Assembly: GCF_042477335.2 (NCBI RefSeq)
Contig: NC_091256.1
Location: 32,146,001-32,210,000, forward strand
Source: Ovis canadensis
Taxonomy: Eukaryota > Chordata > Mammalia > Artiodactyla > Bovidae
Direction: 5' to 3'
Length of the DNA: 64,000 nucleotides
Shown here one piece after another: positions 1 to 12,000 of the stretch; within the stretch, counting starts at the first letter, position 1, and every line of letters starts with the position of its first letter. Under the pieces are notes generated by a model that saw nothing but the letters and a program-made list of their open reading frames with translations, had not been told where the DNA came from and made no database searches. The position numbers and the translations under genes were made by a program.

Positions 1-64
1 AATTTTGTCTCTGCATGAGATAATGGATATTTACTAAACTTATTGTGGTTAGAATTTCCCGACA

Positions 65-1112
65 TTGTTTAGTCGCTCAGTCATGTCTGACTCTTTCCAA
101 CCCCACAGACTGTAGCATGCCAGACTTCCCTCTCCTTTGCAATTTCCTGGAGCTTGCTCAAGTTCATGTCCATTGAGTCAGGGATGCCATCCTACGATCT
201 CATCCTCTGTCATCCCCTTCTCCTCCTGCCTTCAATATTTCCCCCCATCAGGGTCTTTTTCAACTAGTCGGTTCTTTGCATCAAGTGGCCAAAGTATTGG
301 AGCTTCAGCTTCAGCTTCAGCAACAGCCCTTCCAGTGAGTATTCAGGGTTGGTTTCCTTTAGGATTGACTGGCTTGATCTCCTTGCTGTCCAAGGGACTC
401 TCAAGAGTCTTCTCCAGCACCACAGTTCAAAAGCATCAATTCTATGGTGCTCAGCCTTTTTTATTGTCCAGCTCTCACATTAGTACATGACTACTGGAAA
501 AACCATTGCTTTGACCATATGGACCTTTGTCGGCAAAGTGGTATCTTTGCTTCTTAATACGCTGTCTAGGAGCCAATGTCTTTTAATTCATGGCTGTAGT
601 CCCCATCTGAGTGATTTTGGAGCCCAAAAAAATAAAGTCTGTCACTGTATCCATTGTTTCCCCAACTATTTGCCATGAAGTGATGGGACCAGATGCCATG
701 ATCTTAGTTTTTTGAATATTGAGCTTTAAGCCAACTTTTTCACTCTCCTCTTTCACTTTCATCAAGAGGCTTTTTAGTTCTTCCTCACTTTCTGCCATAA
801 GGATGATACCATCTGCATATCTGAGGTTATTGATATTTCTCCCGGCAATCTTAATTATAGTTGTGCTTCATCCAGCCTGGCATTTCACATGATGTACTCT
901 GCATAGAAGTTAAATAAGCAGAGTGACAATATACAGCCTTGGGGTACTCTTTTCCCAATTTTTAACCAGTCAGTTGTTCTATGTCCAGCTCTCACTGTTG
1001 TTTCTTGATCCGCATACAGGTTTCTCAGGAGGCAGGTAAGGTGGTCTGGTATTCCCATCTCTTTTAGAATTTTCCTCAGTTTGTTGTGATCCACACAGTC
1101 AAAGCCTTTAGG
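65..1112 (-). mobile_element. BovB LINE (RTE), 3' part, 5'-truncated, dead
   Basis: Antisense copy of the reverse-transcriptase and C-terminal part of BovB. On the minus strand the BovB peptide blocks MAESEEELKSLLMKVKEESE and GIPDHLTCLLRNLYA are readable but lie in separate frames. The RT catalytic box, normally YADD, reads YADG here (glycine codon at 808-810). The left edge carries the usual BovB tail related to the Bov-tA 3' end. Homology stops near 1112, so the 5' two thirds are missing. Inside it, near 300-325, the hexamer AGCTTC is repeated three times. Identity is secure; edges are approximate. Confidence 0.93.
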
Positions 1113-1127
1113 GTAGTTGTTTGTAAG

Positions 1128-1192
1128 TCAAATTATTATGCTGTACACCTTACACGCACACAGTGCTGTACATCAGTTATTTCCCAGTAAAA
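1128..1192 (+). mobile_element. Old L1M 3' end fragment
   Basis: Short stretch resembling the terminal 3' UTR of older mammalian L1 (a block like TATGCTGTACACCTTA followed by a degenerate form of the usual terminal CAATAAAA). Only about 65 bases remain, abutting the 5' edge of the antisense BovB copy. Confidence 0.4.
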
Positions 1193-1319
1193 CTAGTGGT
1201 CACAGTTAAATCAAAGATGTTGAAATCTTGTAATGAAAACTATTCTGAATACACCAAAAAGGACATTGTTAGTAAAGAAAAAAAAGATGAATATCAAGTA
1301 TAATAGTTCTGATAAGTGA

Positions 1320-1845
1320 GTTTCAAAATGTGGACCACGAGCAGGAGTTTGAAGCCAGTAAGATCAAGGATAAACAGTGGGTAGATGCGTCAGTGACAAG
1401 ATGTATCAATAGTGATGCATCATGAAAAACACAAGTACCACAGCTTCAGCTGTCCCCAGAGACAGCCAGGGAATCTCTGAAGGCTCTGATACCTTGGAGG
1501 TCATATCTCCTTCTGAATTTAAAGGTGCCTTATTTTGTCTTTTACGTTTGTGAATATGATTAAACTCCTGCTGTTGTGCTAAATTTCCAAGATTGTAAAA
1601 AGCCAGGGGAATTAAAAAGGTCACTGTAGTATTTCATTTCACTAGCAAATCTGTGGACTAATGTTATAGGAGGACATAGGAAATTGTCTGAAAAAAGAGC
1701 TGGTATCCAAATTTGGGAAAATGTGAGTGGGAAAAGCCTAGGTGGAAAAGAGATTCCTTTAGGTGTGTAAGAACAAGGACCTCTTACCAGGAATGTCTTT
1801 AAGCAATAAAAATAAAATGCCATTTTGACAGTAAAAAAAAAAAAA
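1320..1845 (+). other. Possible retroposed transcript 3' end with poly(A)
   Basis: Sequence unlike the repeats around it ends with two overlapping AATAAA-type signals (about 1805-1816), roughly 20 bases of spacer and an uninterrupted A13 tract (1833-1845). That arrangement is expected of a retroposed mRNA 3' UTR. No target-site duplication was found and no source gene is recognised. It could equally be the end of an unrecognised LINE. Confidence 0.25.
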
Positions 1846-1963
1846 GTTAGATTCTGGTCACTTCATGGGAAGATTTGCCAGGAGTTAGTTGCAATATCCA
1901 TCTTTCTGGACACCTGGACTTATTTATAAATTTAAAATGTTACTTTTATACCTTAGAACTACA

Positions 1964-2262
1964 AATCTTAAAGGAAATCAACCCTGAATATTCACTGGAA
2001 GAACTGATGCTAAAGCTGAAGTTCCTATACTTTGGCCACCTGATGCAAAGAGCCACCTCAGTGGAAAAGACCCTGATTGATGCTGGGATAGACTGAAGGC
2101 AGGAGGAGAAGGGGATGACAGAGGATGAGACGGTTGGATGGCATGGTCATCTCAATAGGCATGAGTCTGAGCAAACTCTGGGAGATAGTGAAGGACAGGG
2201 ACTGTACTGTAGTCCATGGGGTCTCAAAGAGTCAGACATGACTGAGCAATGGAACAACACAC
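1964..2262 (+). mobile_element. BovB LINE, 3' terminal fragment
   Basis: Sense copy of the last 300 bases of BovB. A block reading EINPEYSLEELMLKLKFLYF matches the BovB C-terminal region, followed by the degenerate untranslated tail ending in GACATGACTGAGCAA. It is directly followed, after a short CA-rich linker, by a Bov-tA SINE. Confidence 0.88.
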
Positions 2263-2270
2263 ATACACAC

Positions 2271-2486
2271 GGGCTTTGCTGGTGGCTTTGTGGTGAAGAA
2301 CTTGCCTGCCAATGCAGGAGACACAGGTTCAATCCCTGGGTCAGGAAGATCAGCTGGAGAAGGAAATGGCATCCCTTTCCAGTATTCTTGCCTGGGAAAT
2401 CCCAAGGACAGAGGAGCCTGCCAGGCTACTGTCCATGGGGTCACAAGAATTGGACACAACTTAATAGACTAAAATAACAACAAAGC
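2271..2486 (+). mobile_element. Bov-tA SINE
   Basis: Full-length tRNA-Glu-derived SINE. The tRNA-like head starts GGGCTTTGCTGGTGG and has a B-box-like GGTTCAATCC. The body contains GGAGAAGGAAATGGCA and GAGGAGCCTGCCAGGCTA, and the tail runs into an AACAACAA-rich stretch. Confidence 0.95.
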
Positions 2487-3675
2487 ATACAGATAAGCTT
2501 AAAGAATTATCAGTGAAAAAAAATCATTTATCTACCACCTAGGTTCTGCATTTAACCTTTTACTGTACCTTCAGTTTCTTGTTTGGATGCAAATCAAATT
2601 AAGTTGTAGATATTTGTACCTGTTGCCACTTTGGGCTTATTTTAAATGATTATTGGAGGTGCTGGAGCAAATTATGAAAACATTTTTTCCAAACCTGAAT
2701 CCAAACAGAAGAAGCTTTAAGATTTTACTGGCCGATATCGCTCAAGTTGAAACATTACCTTTCCAGGTTCTTAATACAATATGCATGTTCCCTTAGCATC
2801 TGACAGAGCATCAGAAATAATTTACAGAGAATTCACTCCATAATTTTCTAGTTCACATTTAATGGTAACATCCATATCTATCTAATAGTCATTCCATTTC
2901 TAATGGACTATAATTTTTAGGTAATAATTTCTATTTTAGAAAGAAAAGAACTATTAAAAAATTAAGAAATGAAACCAACCAGATGTGAAATCTGACTTAT
3001 GGTACAAACCTCTATTGCATCCCAGGATAGAAAAATCGTCAAAGATTGCAAACAATATTATAGTTCCAAGTGATGTGAAACTATCATCCAATTTTATTTA
3101 TGCTTTCAGATTTTTGTATTTTAACACTGGTAATGAATTTTAAAATAAATTCCTTGAAAATAGTGAGGCATGTGCTCGATGTTCTTAAGTGTAGCTTATA
3201 CATAAGACTTTAAGGAGTAAAACATTGATATCATTGTAGTACTTCATGAAAGTGATAGATATGTGATGCCACTAATATATGGGCTCATATTCCAAGTTTA
3301 TAATTGTACATATTAGGATATCTCATCATCACAAAACTAGATTTAAAAAATAATGGAGGCTTGAGAATTGAATATTTGTTTCTTTATTCTACACTTGCAG
3401 AGGAGAATATTTAAAGAAATAAAGGAGAAATAAAGTCTCTTTCTCCCTCTCTTCCTAACTATAAAAGTAGATCTCATGGGTTTGTTTACCATATTGGCTG
3501 AATAGAATCACAGAACCAAGTATCCAGGTACTTAAGGACCAAAAATGCCCACACTCAGTAAGAATATACATATATTTCTAAATTCTTAGTTAGTAGTGTG
3601 ACCATCTTGACAAAATGACCATCTACACTAAAAATTGAGATTATACTGTGTATAGATAAATCATATACTTATGTG
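2487..3675. other. No recognisable feature
   Basis: AT-rich sequence with no recognisable repeat, RNA gene or coding pattern. It is possibly old L1 or unique DNA. Confidence 0.5.
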
Positions 3676-3895
3676 CTGTGTGCATGCTAAGTTGCTTCGG
3701 TTTTGTGTGACTATGCAACCCCATGAACTGTAGCACGCCAGGCTCTTCTGTCCATGGGATTCTCCAGGCAAGGATACTGGAGTGAGTTCTCATTTCCTCC
3801 TCCAGGGGATCTTCCTGACCCAGAGATCGAACCTAAGTGTCATGTCTCCTGTATTGGCAGGTGGGTTCTTTACCAGTAGCACCATCTAGGAAACC
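3676..3895 (-). mobile_element. Bov-tA SINE
   Basis: Reverse-complement Bov-tA: the body (GTAGCACGCCAGGCTCTTC, TCTCCAGGCAAGGATACTGG) is followed by the tRNA-related head (GAGATCGAACC, TTCTTTACCAGTAGCACC). The flanks carry a similar CATATACTT / CATATATACTT pair, a possible imperfect target-site duplication. Confidence 0.93.
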
Positions 3896-6256
3896 ATATA
3901 TACTTGTACAGAGATAATATATAATTTATATGTATAGGTCGGTATGCATATATACACAAATATGTATCTTGCAAACAAATATTATATTCAGAGTGACTGA
4001 GACAGTTTCAGTCTTTTCAATAATATGAATGGTTGTTTCAATTTATTGCTTCATTTTGCTAGAGAAGACATGATTATGGTCAAGTTACTAACCTGTTAGT
4101 TTGTTGCCCTGGTAGATACACTTATATGATTACTTTCACAATGTGTTAAGCATTTGTATGAAGTGGAAAGAAGAAGGATGGAGCCCGAAGAAATAAAGTT
4201 AAGGAAAATCTTTAATTTGCTATGGGAAAAGCCCATTTACATAAACATTCACTTTTTTTCTAAAGAGCTATCTAATTTTCACTCTCATTCCCATTTCTTA
4301 ATTAATGTGGATCACAGACAATTTGGGAAACACTCTGGTCAAATTTTCCCTGTCAAAAAAAAAAAAGCACATCTGTCTTTTAGTGAAAGCACATAGATAT
4401 CTCAACTACAAAATCATCAAATTCTGCCAATATTCAATTTCCTTTTAGAATGTGGTATATCAATTCTGACATAAAAGAATAATGTTACATAATATAAACC
4501 TATATTAATATGTGTATAAAGAAAATATTCAATGGGAATGATAGTTTTTGCCTGCAAACTATTTCAAGGGTTAAATCAATAATATGATGGCTTCAAATCC
4601 TTGTTTAAAATATGCCCCTTCTTAGGGGGGGGAAAAAAGAAAAATGATGAGTATTCACATGATTGACAACCTTTCCAAATAGAAGTGTTGCTATAATTAA
4701 GCAATAATGTATGAGTGAGTGTACATTATGACAAATTGGAAGCTTGGTTGATTAGATTGAGCATATAAGTTGTCAGTATAATTATCATATTTTAATCATT
4801 TTTCTCCATTTTTTATAACAGCATTGTCTTCAGCCTCATTTGGTGCTTATTAGATTTATACTCTAAGAGGAATTATACAACATAAAACATGTCCTTAAAC
4901 AGGATGAACTTTAGATAAGGCTTTACTTATGTCTATAAACATTCATAATGATTGCTGTTATAATTCTGCTTTCTTCTACTATTTCACTTTGTACAAAAAT
5001 GAGAAAAATTCAAGATAAAATGGATTGACTTGAACATGTCTGTCTCTGTGAAACACCACTATATTTCAATAGAAACAAAATATTTATTAAAACTGCCTTC
5101 AAAATGTAGGGCTTTTTCCTTCCACTGCCTGCTCTGTGTGTAGACAGATCATTTAAATAGATAACTCAATCCTTTAGGGTGAACACTTTACTTCTGTTTC
5201 TTGGTTAGGTTCTCATTAATCACAAATGTTGGATCTGTGGGCCACACAGGAAGCAAATTTTGTGGGTGAGGAGAGGCGTGGAGTTGATGCTCTAGCTTTT
5301 GCTATCCAAGGGCTGCTAATGTAAACAGTGAGGAAGGAACTCTAAGGGAAAAGCAAGACACCAATTCCTACACAAGTTTTCAGTACAAAGCCTGTACGCA
5401 AACTGATCATTCTGATGCTGTGATGTGAAATTTAGGAAAGACACTGAGAGACTTGAATATGAATATTCATTTGTCATCTGCAAATCAGAATGCTAACTCA
5501 ACAGTCCCAGCATCCATCCAGTCTGCTAATATGGAAATGAAGGACTTACCAGGCTCTGTCTGAAATACAGAGTTTGGAGTGTATGAGAACACACATACAT
5601 TGATTCGGTCTCTATTTCCTCCAGTTTTTTCAGAGTTCAAAGAGAAAGGCCAGAGCTTTGAGTATACCCCTCCACCTAGGTATGCTCTTATCTTAAGAAC
5701 GTGTGAGCTACAATACTTCTCCATTTATTCATGAAGTTTCACTGCTCATAAAAATAGACTTTGTTAAGGACATTTGTTGCATGGGAGTAAATGATGCAAT
5801 GGTGATATCATCACTGCCTTGTGGTAAGAGCAGTCAAAACCCTTAATCAGTCAGTCAGCATGATTGGGAACCCAGTAGTCCCAGGCAATAAGTGAAGAGA
5901 TCACTCTGTACTCCCAAGCTGTCTTTCTCCTGTACACAAGCACATTTTGTAAAAGACTTAGACATTATATGGGGAAATTTTATTTATGTTGATCTCAGAC
6001 TAAAGTTTTGGTATAGTTTTAGGCAACTAGGTAACTATGGTATGTTATCTGACACCTATGAGGAGGGAATTATGTATGCACAGGATACCATGTGAGACTG
6101 GTAATATTTTTACAAAGGCGTGGATAATTTCACAAGTCAGAACATTAGACTGTTAAGGGGAAGCAGAAATTTAACTCAGAACAAAAGCATATGAGGAATA
6201 AAGAACGAACAACAGGAATTATTTATTAAGACTTCATACTCTTTTGATATCCATTA
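3896..6256. other. Long AT-rich stretch without recognised repeats
   Basis: About 2.4 kb with no SINE, LINE or LTR that I recognise. It contains an A12 run near 4355-4366 and a G8 run near 4625. The open frames inside are short (up to 80 codons), show no domain, and are what chance gives. It is one of the two longest repeat-poor stretches in the window. Confidence 0.5.
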
Positions 6257-6608
6257 TGGACTGAATGTTTATTCTCCTCAAAATTCATATGTTGAAATCC
6301 TGACCCCCAAGGTGATGGTATTAGCAGGTGGGGTCTTTGGGAGGTGTTTAGGTCATGAGGGTGGAGTTCTCATGAGTGGGATTAGCGCCCTTATAAGAAC
6401 AGATAAGAGAAAGCTTTCTGCGGTCTCTGCTCTTCTTTCTGCCATGTGAAGATACAATGAAAAGATGACTACCTGAAAACCAGGAAGAGAGCCCTACTCA
6501 GACACCAGATCTTAGACTGCCTAGCTTCCAGAACTATGAGAAATAAATATTTGTTGCTTGCACCATCCAGTCTATGATATTCTGTTATTATAGCCTGAAC
6601 TAAACAAT
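6257..6608 (+). mobile_element. MaLR-type solo LTR (MLT1/MST group)
   Basis: About 350 bases starting TGGACTGAATGTTTAT and carrying hallmarks of the mammalian apparent LTR retrotransposons: TTCATATGTTGAAATCCTGA, AGGTCATGAGGGTGGAG, GGATTAGCGCCCTTATAAGA and a 3' part with AGAAATAAATATTTGTTG, then a CAGTCTATGATATT end. No internal retroviral region is attached, so it is a solo LTR or fragment. The exact subfamily is not certain. Confidence 0.75.
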
Positions 6609-6794
6609 GCCTTTATTTAAACTTTTGATTTGACTAAGAATATTATTCTGCATTTTCTGTAGATTTATCCAACTAGTAAATTCAGAAAATCACAAGAGGT
6701 AAGTTAACATATTTATGAGGCCTTTTTAAAAGTATGTAATGCATATATGAATTTGCTTATAAGATCAAGATTCACTTAATTGAATGCTCAATAA

Positions 6795-6900
6795 TGAGTT
6801 AATTGATTACTTATTATCATCAAAAAATACTTAATGAGCACATTGTAGGTGTTAAGTACACTAGGTGTTTGGGTTCCAAAGATGACTAGCCCCTCAGTGA
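6795..6900 (-). mobile_element. Possible L2 fragment
   Basis: Weak resemblance to the antisense L2 3' region (AATACTTAATGAGCACATTG, GTGTTAAGTACACTAGG). Highly diverged. Confidence 0.3.
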
Positions 6901-7124
6901 TCTTTTTATTTGTTTACATAAAGAGGCCTTCTAGAAAGACAAATGGCTTCTCTATTAAATGAATAAAACTTAAATCCCAGTAAATACCACATCTCTCATC
7001 CAAGACAGTTATTTGAGCCTGAAAAGAACTTAGTATTGCAATTTAAAGGGAGTTAGTTATCCAACATCTTCTTTAAATGTTGTCAAATATTTTCTTTTAA
7101 AGTTTTTTTACTTTAAGTGATTAC

Positions 7125-7265
7125 TGAAGTTATTATTGAAGTGATTTAGTTATATATATATTCTTTTTCATATTATCTTCCATTATGATTTATTACAGGA
7201 TATTAAATACAGTTTCTTGTGCTATACAGTACAACCTTATTTATCAATTCTATATATAATAGTTT
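7125..7265 (-). mobile_element. Ruminant L1 3' end fragment, antisense
   Basis: Antisense L1 3' UTR: TTCTTTTTCATATTATCTTC, then TTGTGCTATACAGTACAACC and ATTCTATATATAATAGTTTG. Only about 140 bases remain. Confidence 0.8.
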
Positions 7266-7349
7266 GAAACTATTTTCACAATGATGTTATAGGTATATAA
7301 GAATTTACTGAAGGAAGTACTCTGTTTTGTGACGTAAATTGTTGCTATA

Positions 7350-7565
7350 CAGACTAGTACACTGAGTAAGAGCATGGACTACAGCTTCATATTCCAGCTG
7401 CACCATGTATTTCATTCAAGTTGCTTAGCTTCTCTGTATCTCAGTTTTCTAATATGTAAAATGGGCATAATAATATGACCTCATAGGATTTTTGAGAAGA
7501 TTAAATGAGATGATACTTATAAAGCACTTATTTGACATATTTTATGAATATAATAAATGTTTACT
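7350..7565 (+). mobile_element. MIR SINE
   Basis: Near full-length ancient MIR. The core reads TAAAATGGGCATAATAATA, then GATTAAATGAGATGATA and the 3' end AATATAATAAATGTTTACTA. Confidence 0.85.
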
Positions 7566-8127
7566 AATAAAGTGAACTATTTATCCTGAGAGAATCTAGA
7601 AAAAAATCCTATCCAAAATTCAAATACTAAAGAATTATACGATTTTTTATGTTTTACATAATCAAACATTATGAATATTAACTTACTTTGAAGATGTTCC
7701 ATGTTGATATCTCACGTTGTGCAGACACTAGATTGTGATAAACTTGAATCAGTCCTTTTGGATGGATCTGTTTAAGATCTGTCCTTGAAGCAACTTGAAT
7801 TTTGAACTATCACAAAATATCATATTGCTCATGGGAGTTGGCAGACTTCAAAGTATATATGCATCAACATGCATTGAAATTGTTTTCATTATAGGCAAGC
7901 AAGAATCTTTTCTCATCCTATAGATTTAAGCAAGGTGTTTTACATTTTGTCATGAATGAATACAGACTTGATCATTCATTCTCATGTTCTCTCTTTGCCA
8001 ACCGATTTCACTATTTCTGTTTTTTCTTCACTGATTCTTAATTTTACATTTACATCTAACATTTTACTCCTGGTTGTGTAAAATAGCGATATTGCATTAA
8101 AACAGGAAGGATTACGTTATATAGTTA
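7566..8127. other. No recognisable feature
   Basis: AT-rich sequence between a MIR and a BovB tail; no repeat, coding or RNA signal seen. Confidence 0.5.
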
Positions 8128-8279
8128 CTTAGTTGTTGTTCAGTTGCTCAGTTGTGTCCGACTCTGCAGTCCTGTGGAATGCAGCATGCCAGGCTTCCTT
8201 ATGAGAAGCGAGAAGTCCTTCTCCCTGTGAGAAAGACTAGTGAGATAGTCCTTCACTATCTCCCAGAGTATATCTCCCA
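8128..8279 (-). mobile_element. BovB 3' tail fragment, antisense, interrupted
   Basis: The first 70 bases (GTTGTTCAGTTGCTCAG, GCATGCCAGGCTTCCTT) and a later block (CCTTCACTATCTCCCAGAG) are consecutive in BovB tails. Here they are separated by about 50 unrelated bases, suggesting a small insertion or rearrangement. Confidence 0.65.
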
Positions 8280-8667
8280 CATGTATTTATATGAAAAAGT
8301 TTACTTATGGGATGAGGGATTGCTGACCAGAAAATAAAAATTAAGGTGATGTCGTGCTCTTTGACAATATTTAAATGCATTTTCCATTGATCATTCATGC
8401 AATAATCTAATTTTATGAAACATCATTTTACATTTTTTTTTTTCAGGGGAATTGCTTGAGTGAAAGTGATATGGTCACAAATTCCCTTGAGCCAGCAAAC
8501 AGATATTCACAATATTCATACTAAAATTTGATAATTATGCTCATAATATTATTTTTAGTTTTAGTATTTATATACCCCTTTTTTACTACTCCTTAGCATC
8601 CAAAAATCTCTTTTAAGTCATTCATCTATTTTTATAAACTACAGATAAACTAAAGTACTGTTATCAT
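8280..8667. other. No recognisable feature
   Basis: AT-rich sequence with a T12 run near 8433-8445; nothing recognised. Confidence 0.45.
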
Positions 8668-8856
8668 AATTATAATTGTCATTAGCTAACACTGACTGAG
8701 AGAATATATGTGTCAGACACCATTCTTAGCTCCTTAGATGTTTGATTTCATTTATCCTTCTTAACAACTGCGGGACTGGTACTGTTATTCATTATTTTCA
8801 GTTGAGGAAACTGAGGCGCAGAAAGATTAAGTAACTTGCCAGAATTATTTTCTAAA
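8668..8856 (-). mobile_element. MIR SINE, antisense
   Basis: Typical reverse-complement MIR: TGTGTCAGACACCATTCTTA, TTTCATTTATCCTTCTTAAC, then TTGAGGAAACTGAGGCGCAG and GATTAAGTAACTTGCCAGA. Confidence 0.88.
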
Positions 8857-10420
8857 TATTAGAAAGTATTCTAATTGGAATTCCTGTCTGAATTTTCTGA
8901 GTGTGTCAACAATAGTAACAATGAGAAATTTGGGAAAAAGTCAAGGCTTACGCTCCTTGCTGTAACCGCAGCCTTACCTCCTCTGCTGCCTTTTTGCCCC
9001 AGTGTAGGATGGCCTGCTCTGCAGTCTCTTCTCCTGGCCCCAAGGAGCGGATTTCTGGGCTTGGTTCCCTCCCTTCCTGATGACTGTATTTTGGTGTTTG
9101 GCTGACCTCTCCAGGGAAGGTTCCAGGTTCATCTGGGCACATTGTCTTAAACCTTGCATCTCCATCACGAATTATCTAGTTGCATTCTGCAGATAGTATA
9201 TATTCGGATATTATATATAATCATTTATATATTTATAAATGAATTTGGATTTGAAACTATCCAAAGAATTGATATGTTTTCATTTCTTTCATACAAAAAC
9301 ACTGAAAGCAACCTTTGTTTACTGTTACTGAAAGAAGGCAGGAAAGAGTCAGAAGAATACTACAGTATCAAACTCAAAGGAGGGTGAGAAAGAAAGATAT
9401 CTGAATTCCACAGAGTTATAGTCACAGCTCTTCACTGCAACACTCAGGATCCACTGAGCCCTGTTATGAGGATGTGTACTCAACAGAGACCAGAACAAGC
9501 AAGGATATTTTGATAATCAAGTATACTATAAAGACTGTAGGTTAGACAAAGGAAGAAGAGTATGACATGGAGAATATTTGCCCATGACACAAAAATCCCT
9601 AATAAGTTTAGGTCAAATTTTAACTGATTGGATTAAGAAGTAAAAGATCCAACCAGGACATATAAATGGCAGTATGAGAGCTATAAAATCTATTAGTGAT
9701 GGACTGAATTCTTTATTGGCCTGATTAAATTTACCACATAATTTGCTATCAACACAGGTGTCATTAGGTACTAAAGATAATCTATAATTTCATTTCATGG
9801 AGATGTTGAAAAATTAAACTGCTTTCTTGTGTCAAAGAGGCTAACTCTTTCTAAAGAGAAAAGAGTAAACAAAGTCATGCATTCAGAATTTTTCCTAGTT
9901 CTTCTATTCAGTAACTAAGCACATATAGATGCAAAAATAATATAAATCATATAAATTTCAAGTTAAGAGAAGCAGATATGTTGAATTTTTGCTCCTCCAG
10001 TATAACAATCAAAAAATTTAGCATATATTTATTGCTATGGATCTAGTGTTGTAAATAAGAACTTCAATGTCCTTTATCTTACTTAACATTGTTATTAAAC
10101 AGCTATTTTTATTTTCCTTGTAAAAAAGAAATTTTAATCCTTCAGTAGCCTGAGGAAAATCACTTAACCTTTATTCTTCAATTTTTATTTAAAATTGAGA
10201 TGATAATATTTACCTCTTTATGTACTTTGAATAGTAATTAGTGTTGGCAAAAGATCTTGAAGACCAAAAAATATGAAAATTCTAAACCTAATATTATTGT
10301 GTTTTTATTATTATGTTTTTATTCTTCATGGTGCCCTCAATATTAGTTTCCTTTTTCACTCCTTTCCACATCAGTAAGTAATATTTAACTTGAAATAATT
10401 TAACATGAGCTAGAAGCTAC
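8857..10420. other. Unique sequence, with a GC-richer patch at 8945-9150
   Basis: No repeat recognised over 1.5 kb. The first 300 bases are GC-richer than the surroundings and have small open frames on both strands (up to 76 codons) with no recognisable domain. The rest is AT-rich. No promoter, CpG cluster or splice pattern convinces me of a gene. Confidence 0.4.
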
Positions 10421-10421
10421 C

Positions 10422-10688
10422 CGGAGAAGGCAATGGCAACCCACTCCAGTACTCTTGCCTGGAAAATCCCATGGACAGAGGAGCTTGGTAGGCTGCAGTC
10501 CATGGGGTCACGAAGAGTCGGAGACGACTGAGTGACTTCACTTTCACTTTTCACTTTCATGCATTGAAGAAGGAAATGTCAACCCAGTCCAGTGTTCTTG
10601 CCTGGAGAATCCCAGGGACAGGGGAGCCTGGTGGGCTGCCATCTATGGGGTCACACAGAGTCGGACACGACTGAAGTGACTTAGCTGC
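10422..10688 (+). mobile_element. Bov-A2 SINE with 10 bp target-site duplication
   Basis: Dimeric Bov-A SINE. Two related units, each starting near GAGAAGGCAATGGCAACCCA, are joined by a CACTTTCACTTTTCACTTTC linker; the second ends GACACGACTGAAGTGACTTA. It is flanked by the direct repeat AGAAGCTACC at 10412-10421 and 10689-10698, which sets the insertion boundaries. Confidence 0.96.
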
Positions 10689-10948
10689 AGAAGCTACCAG
10701 ATGTTATCAAGTTCTCTTGGCAAAAGATAGTATTTAAACAAATCTTTGTAGTATTAATGCATACCAAAATAAGTATAACAAGCAATAGTGCTTATTTACT
10801 GTATATGGGAAAATTTGGGTGAAAATAATATGATGAAGTTCTTTTAACACTGGCTTCCATATGATTTCAAAGAGAAATGAATACATAAAATACAAAGATT
10901 TCTATATAAATGGCAGATATTATTGTAATTCTATAAATTAACATGAAC

Positions 10949-11072
10949 AGGCAAGAATACTAGAGTGGGTTGCTGTTTCCTTCTCCAGGGGATCTTCCCA
11001 ACGCAGGGATCGAATCCAGGTCTCCTGCATTGCAGGCAGATGCTTTATCCTCTGAGCCACTAGGGAAGCCCC
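10949..11072 (-). mobile_element. Bov-tA SINE, tRNA-side fragment
   Basis: Antisense Bov-tA lacking its 3' half. It begins inside the body at AGGCAAGAATACTAGAG and ends with the tRNA head (GGATCGAATCC, GAGCCACTAGGGAAGCCCC). Confidence 0.92.
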
Positions 11073-11190
11073 GACATGTTGAATTACTTCATGTTTTGAA
11101 AGGATGGGATATAAGGAAATGATACCATTCTATTTCAAGTGGACAAGTTTTCATAAAGTGACCTTACAATGCTTTAGATCTAGTAAACTG

Positions 11191-11226
11191 CATGCTTAAT
11201 GTCCATGCTTAATGCTCATGCTTAGG
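11191..11226. repeat. 13 bp tandem repeat, about 2.8 copies
   Basis: CATGCTTAATGTC, CATGCTTAATGCT and a partial CATGCTTAGG follow each other directly. It lies in otherwise unique sequence. Confidence 0.75.
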
Positions 11227-11454
11227 AATATCTCATGCTTTCAAGGCAAGGTCTCCAGGATGGGAATGGAGGGACCAACCACAGAGGAAACTGGGATCTT
11301 AGAAATGAAGGAAGTCATGTTTAAGAATGAGACGTGGTAGTTTATTACCCAGGTTATTGCTGCCTTATTTCTCCAGTTTCTGGGTACACCTTGACTATGA
11401 CTTTAAAACAAACAAACACTTGGACAATGATACTTAGGCAATGAAGATGTTGAA

Positions 11455-12000
11455 TTGAATACAGTCAAACTCTTAAGAGCAGAGAGTAAAATGGCAGTTA
11501 CCAGGGGATAAAGGGAGGGAGAAATAGGGAGGCAATGGTCAAAGGGTACGAAGTTTCAGTTCAGTTCAGTTCAGTTCAGTCACTTAGTCGTGTCCGACTC
11601 TTTGCGACCCCATGAGTGGCAGCATGCCAGGCCTCCCTGTCCATCACCATTTCTCGGAGTTCACTCAGACTCACGTCCATCGAGTCCGACACAATGAATA
11701 AGTTCTGGAGATCTACTATACAGCATAGAGCCTGTATATCTAACAATACTGCACTCTATGTTTACATTTTGCTAAGAGGGTAAATCCTGGGTTATGTGTT
11801 CTTACCACACATGCACACATGCAAACACACACATCACACACTAATAATAAAGAACAGGAGGAAACTTTAGGAGATTATGAATGTCTATGGCCTTGATGGT
11901 GGTGAAGGATTCTTGGGTGTAACCATTAAGTTTATACATTAAATATGTATAGATTTTTATGTCAGTCGTACCTCTATAAAAAGATTCTTTTTAAAAAATA
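11455..12000 (+). mobile_element. Old L1M 3' end, split by a BovB tail
   Basis: Left part resembles the old L1 3' UTR (TGGCAGTTACCAGGGGATAA, AAAGGGTACGAAGTTTCAG). It resumes after the inserted BovB piece with AATGAATAAGTTCTGGAGAT and runs to a terminal CTCTATAAAAAGATTC-like end near 12000. No coding capacity remains. Confidence 0.65.
11555..11687 (-). mobile_element. BovB 3' tail inserted in L1M
   Basis: Starts with five copies of TTCAG (reverse of the BovB terminal ACTGA repeats), continues with the tail consensus (TCACTTAGTCGTGTCCGACT, CAGGCCTCCCTGTCCATCA) and stops at CATCGAGTC. Only about 130 bases were inserted, a severe 5' truncation. Confidence 0.88.

Noticed and set aside
137-490. 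117-codon plus-strand frame
   Set aside because: It is the reverse strand of BovB; the peptide is a translation of antisense repeat sequence.
2115-2477. 120-codon plus-strand frame
   Set aside because: Reads across a BovB tail and a Bov-tA; repeat-derived.
11555-11579. (TTCAG)5 as an independent microsatellite
   Set aside because: It is the normal BovB terminal repeat, also present at 52367-52386.
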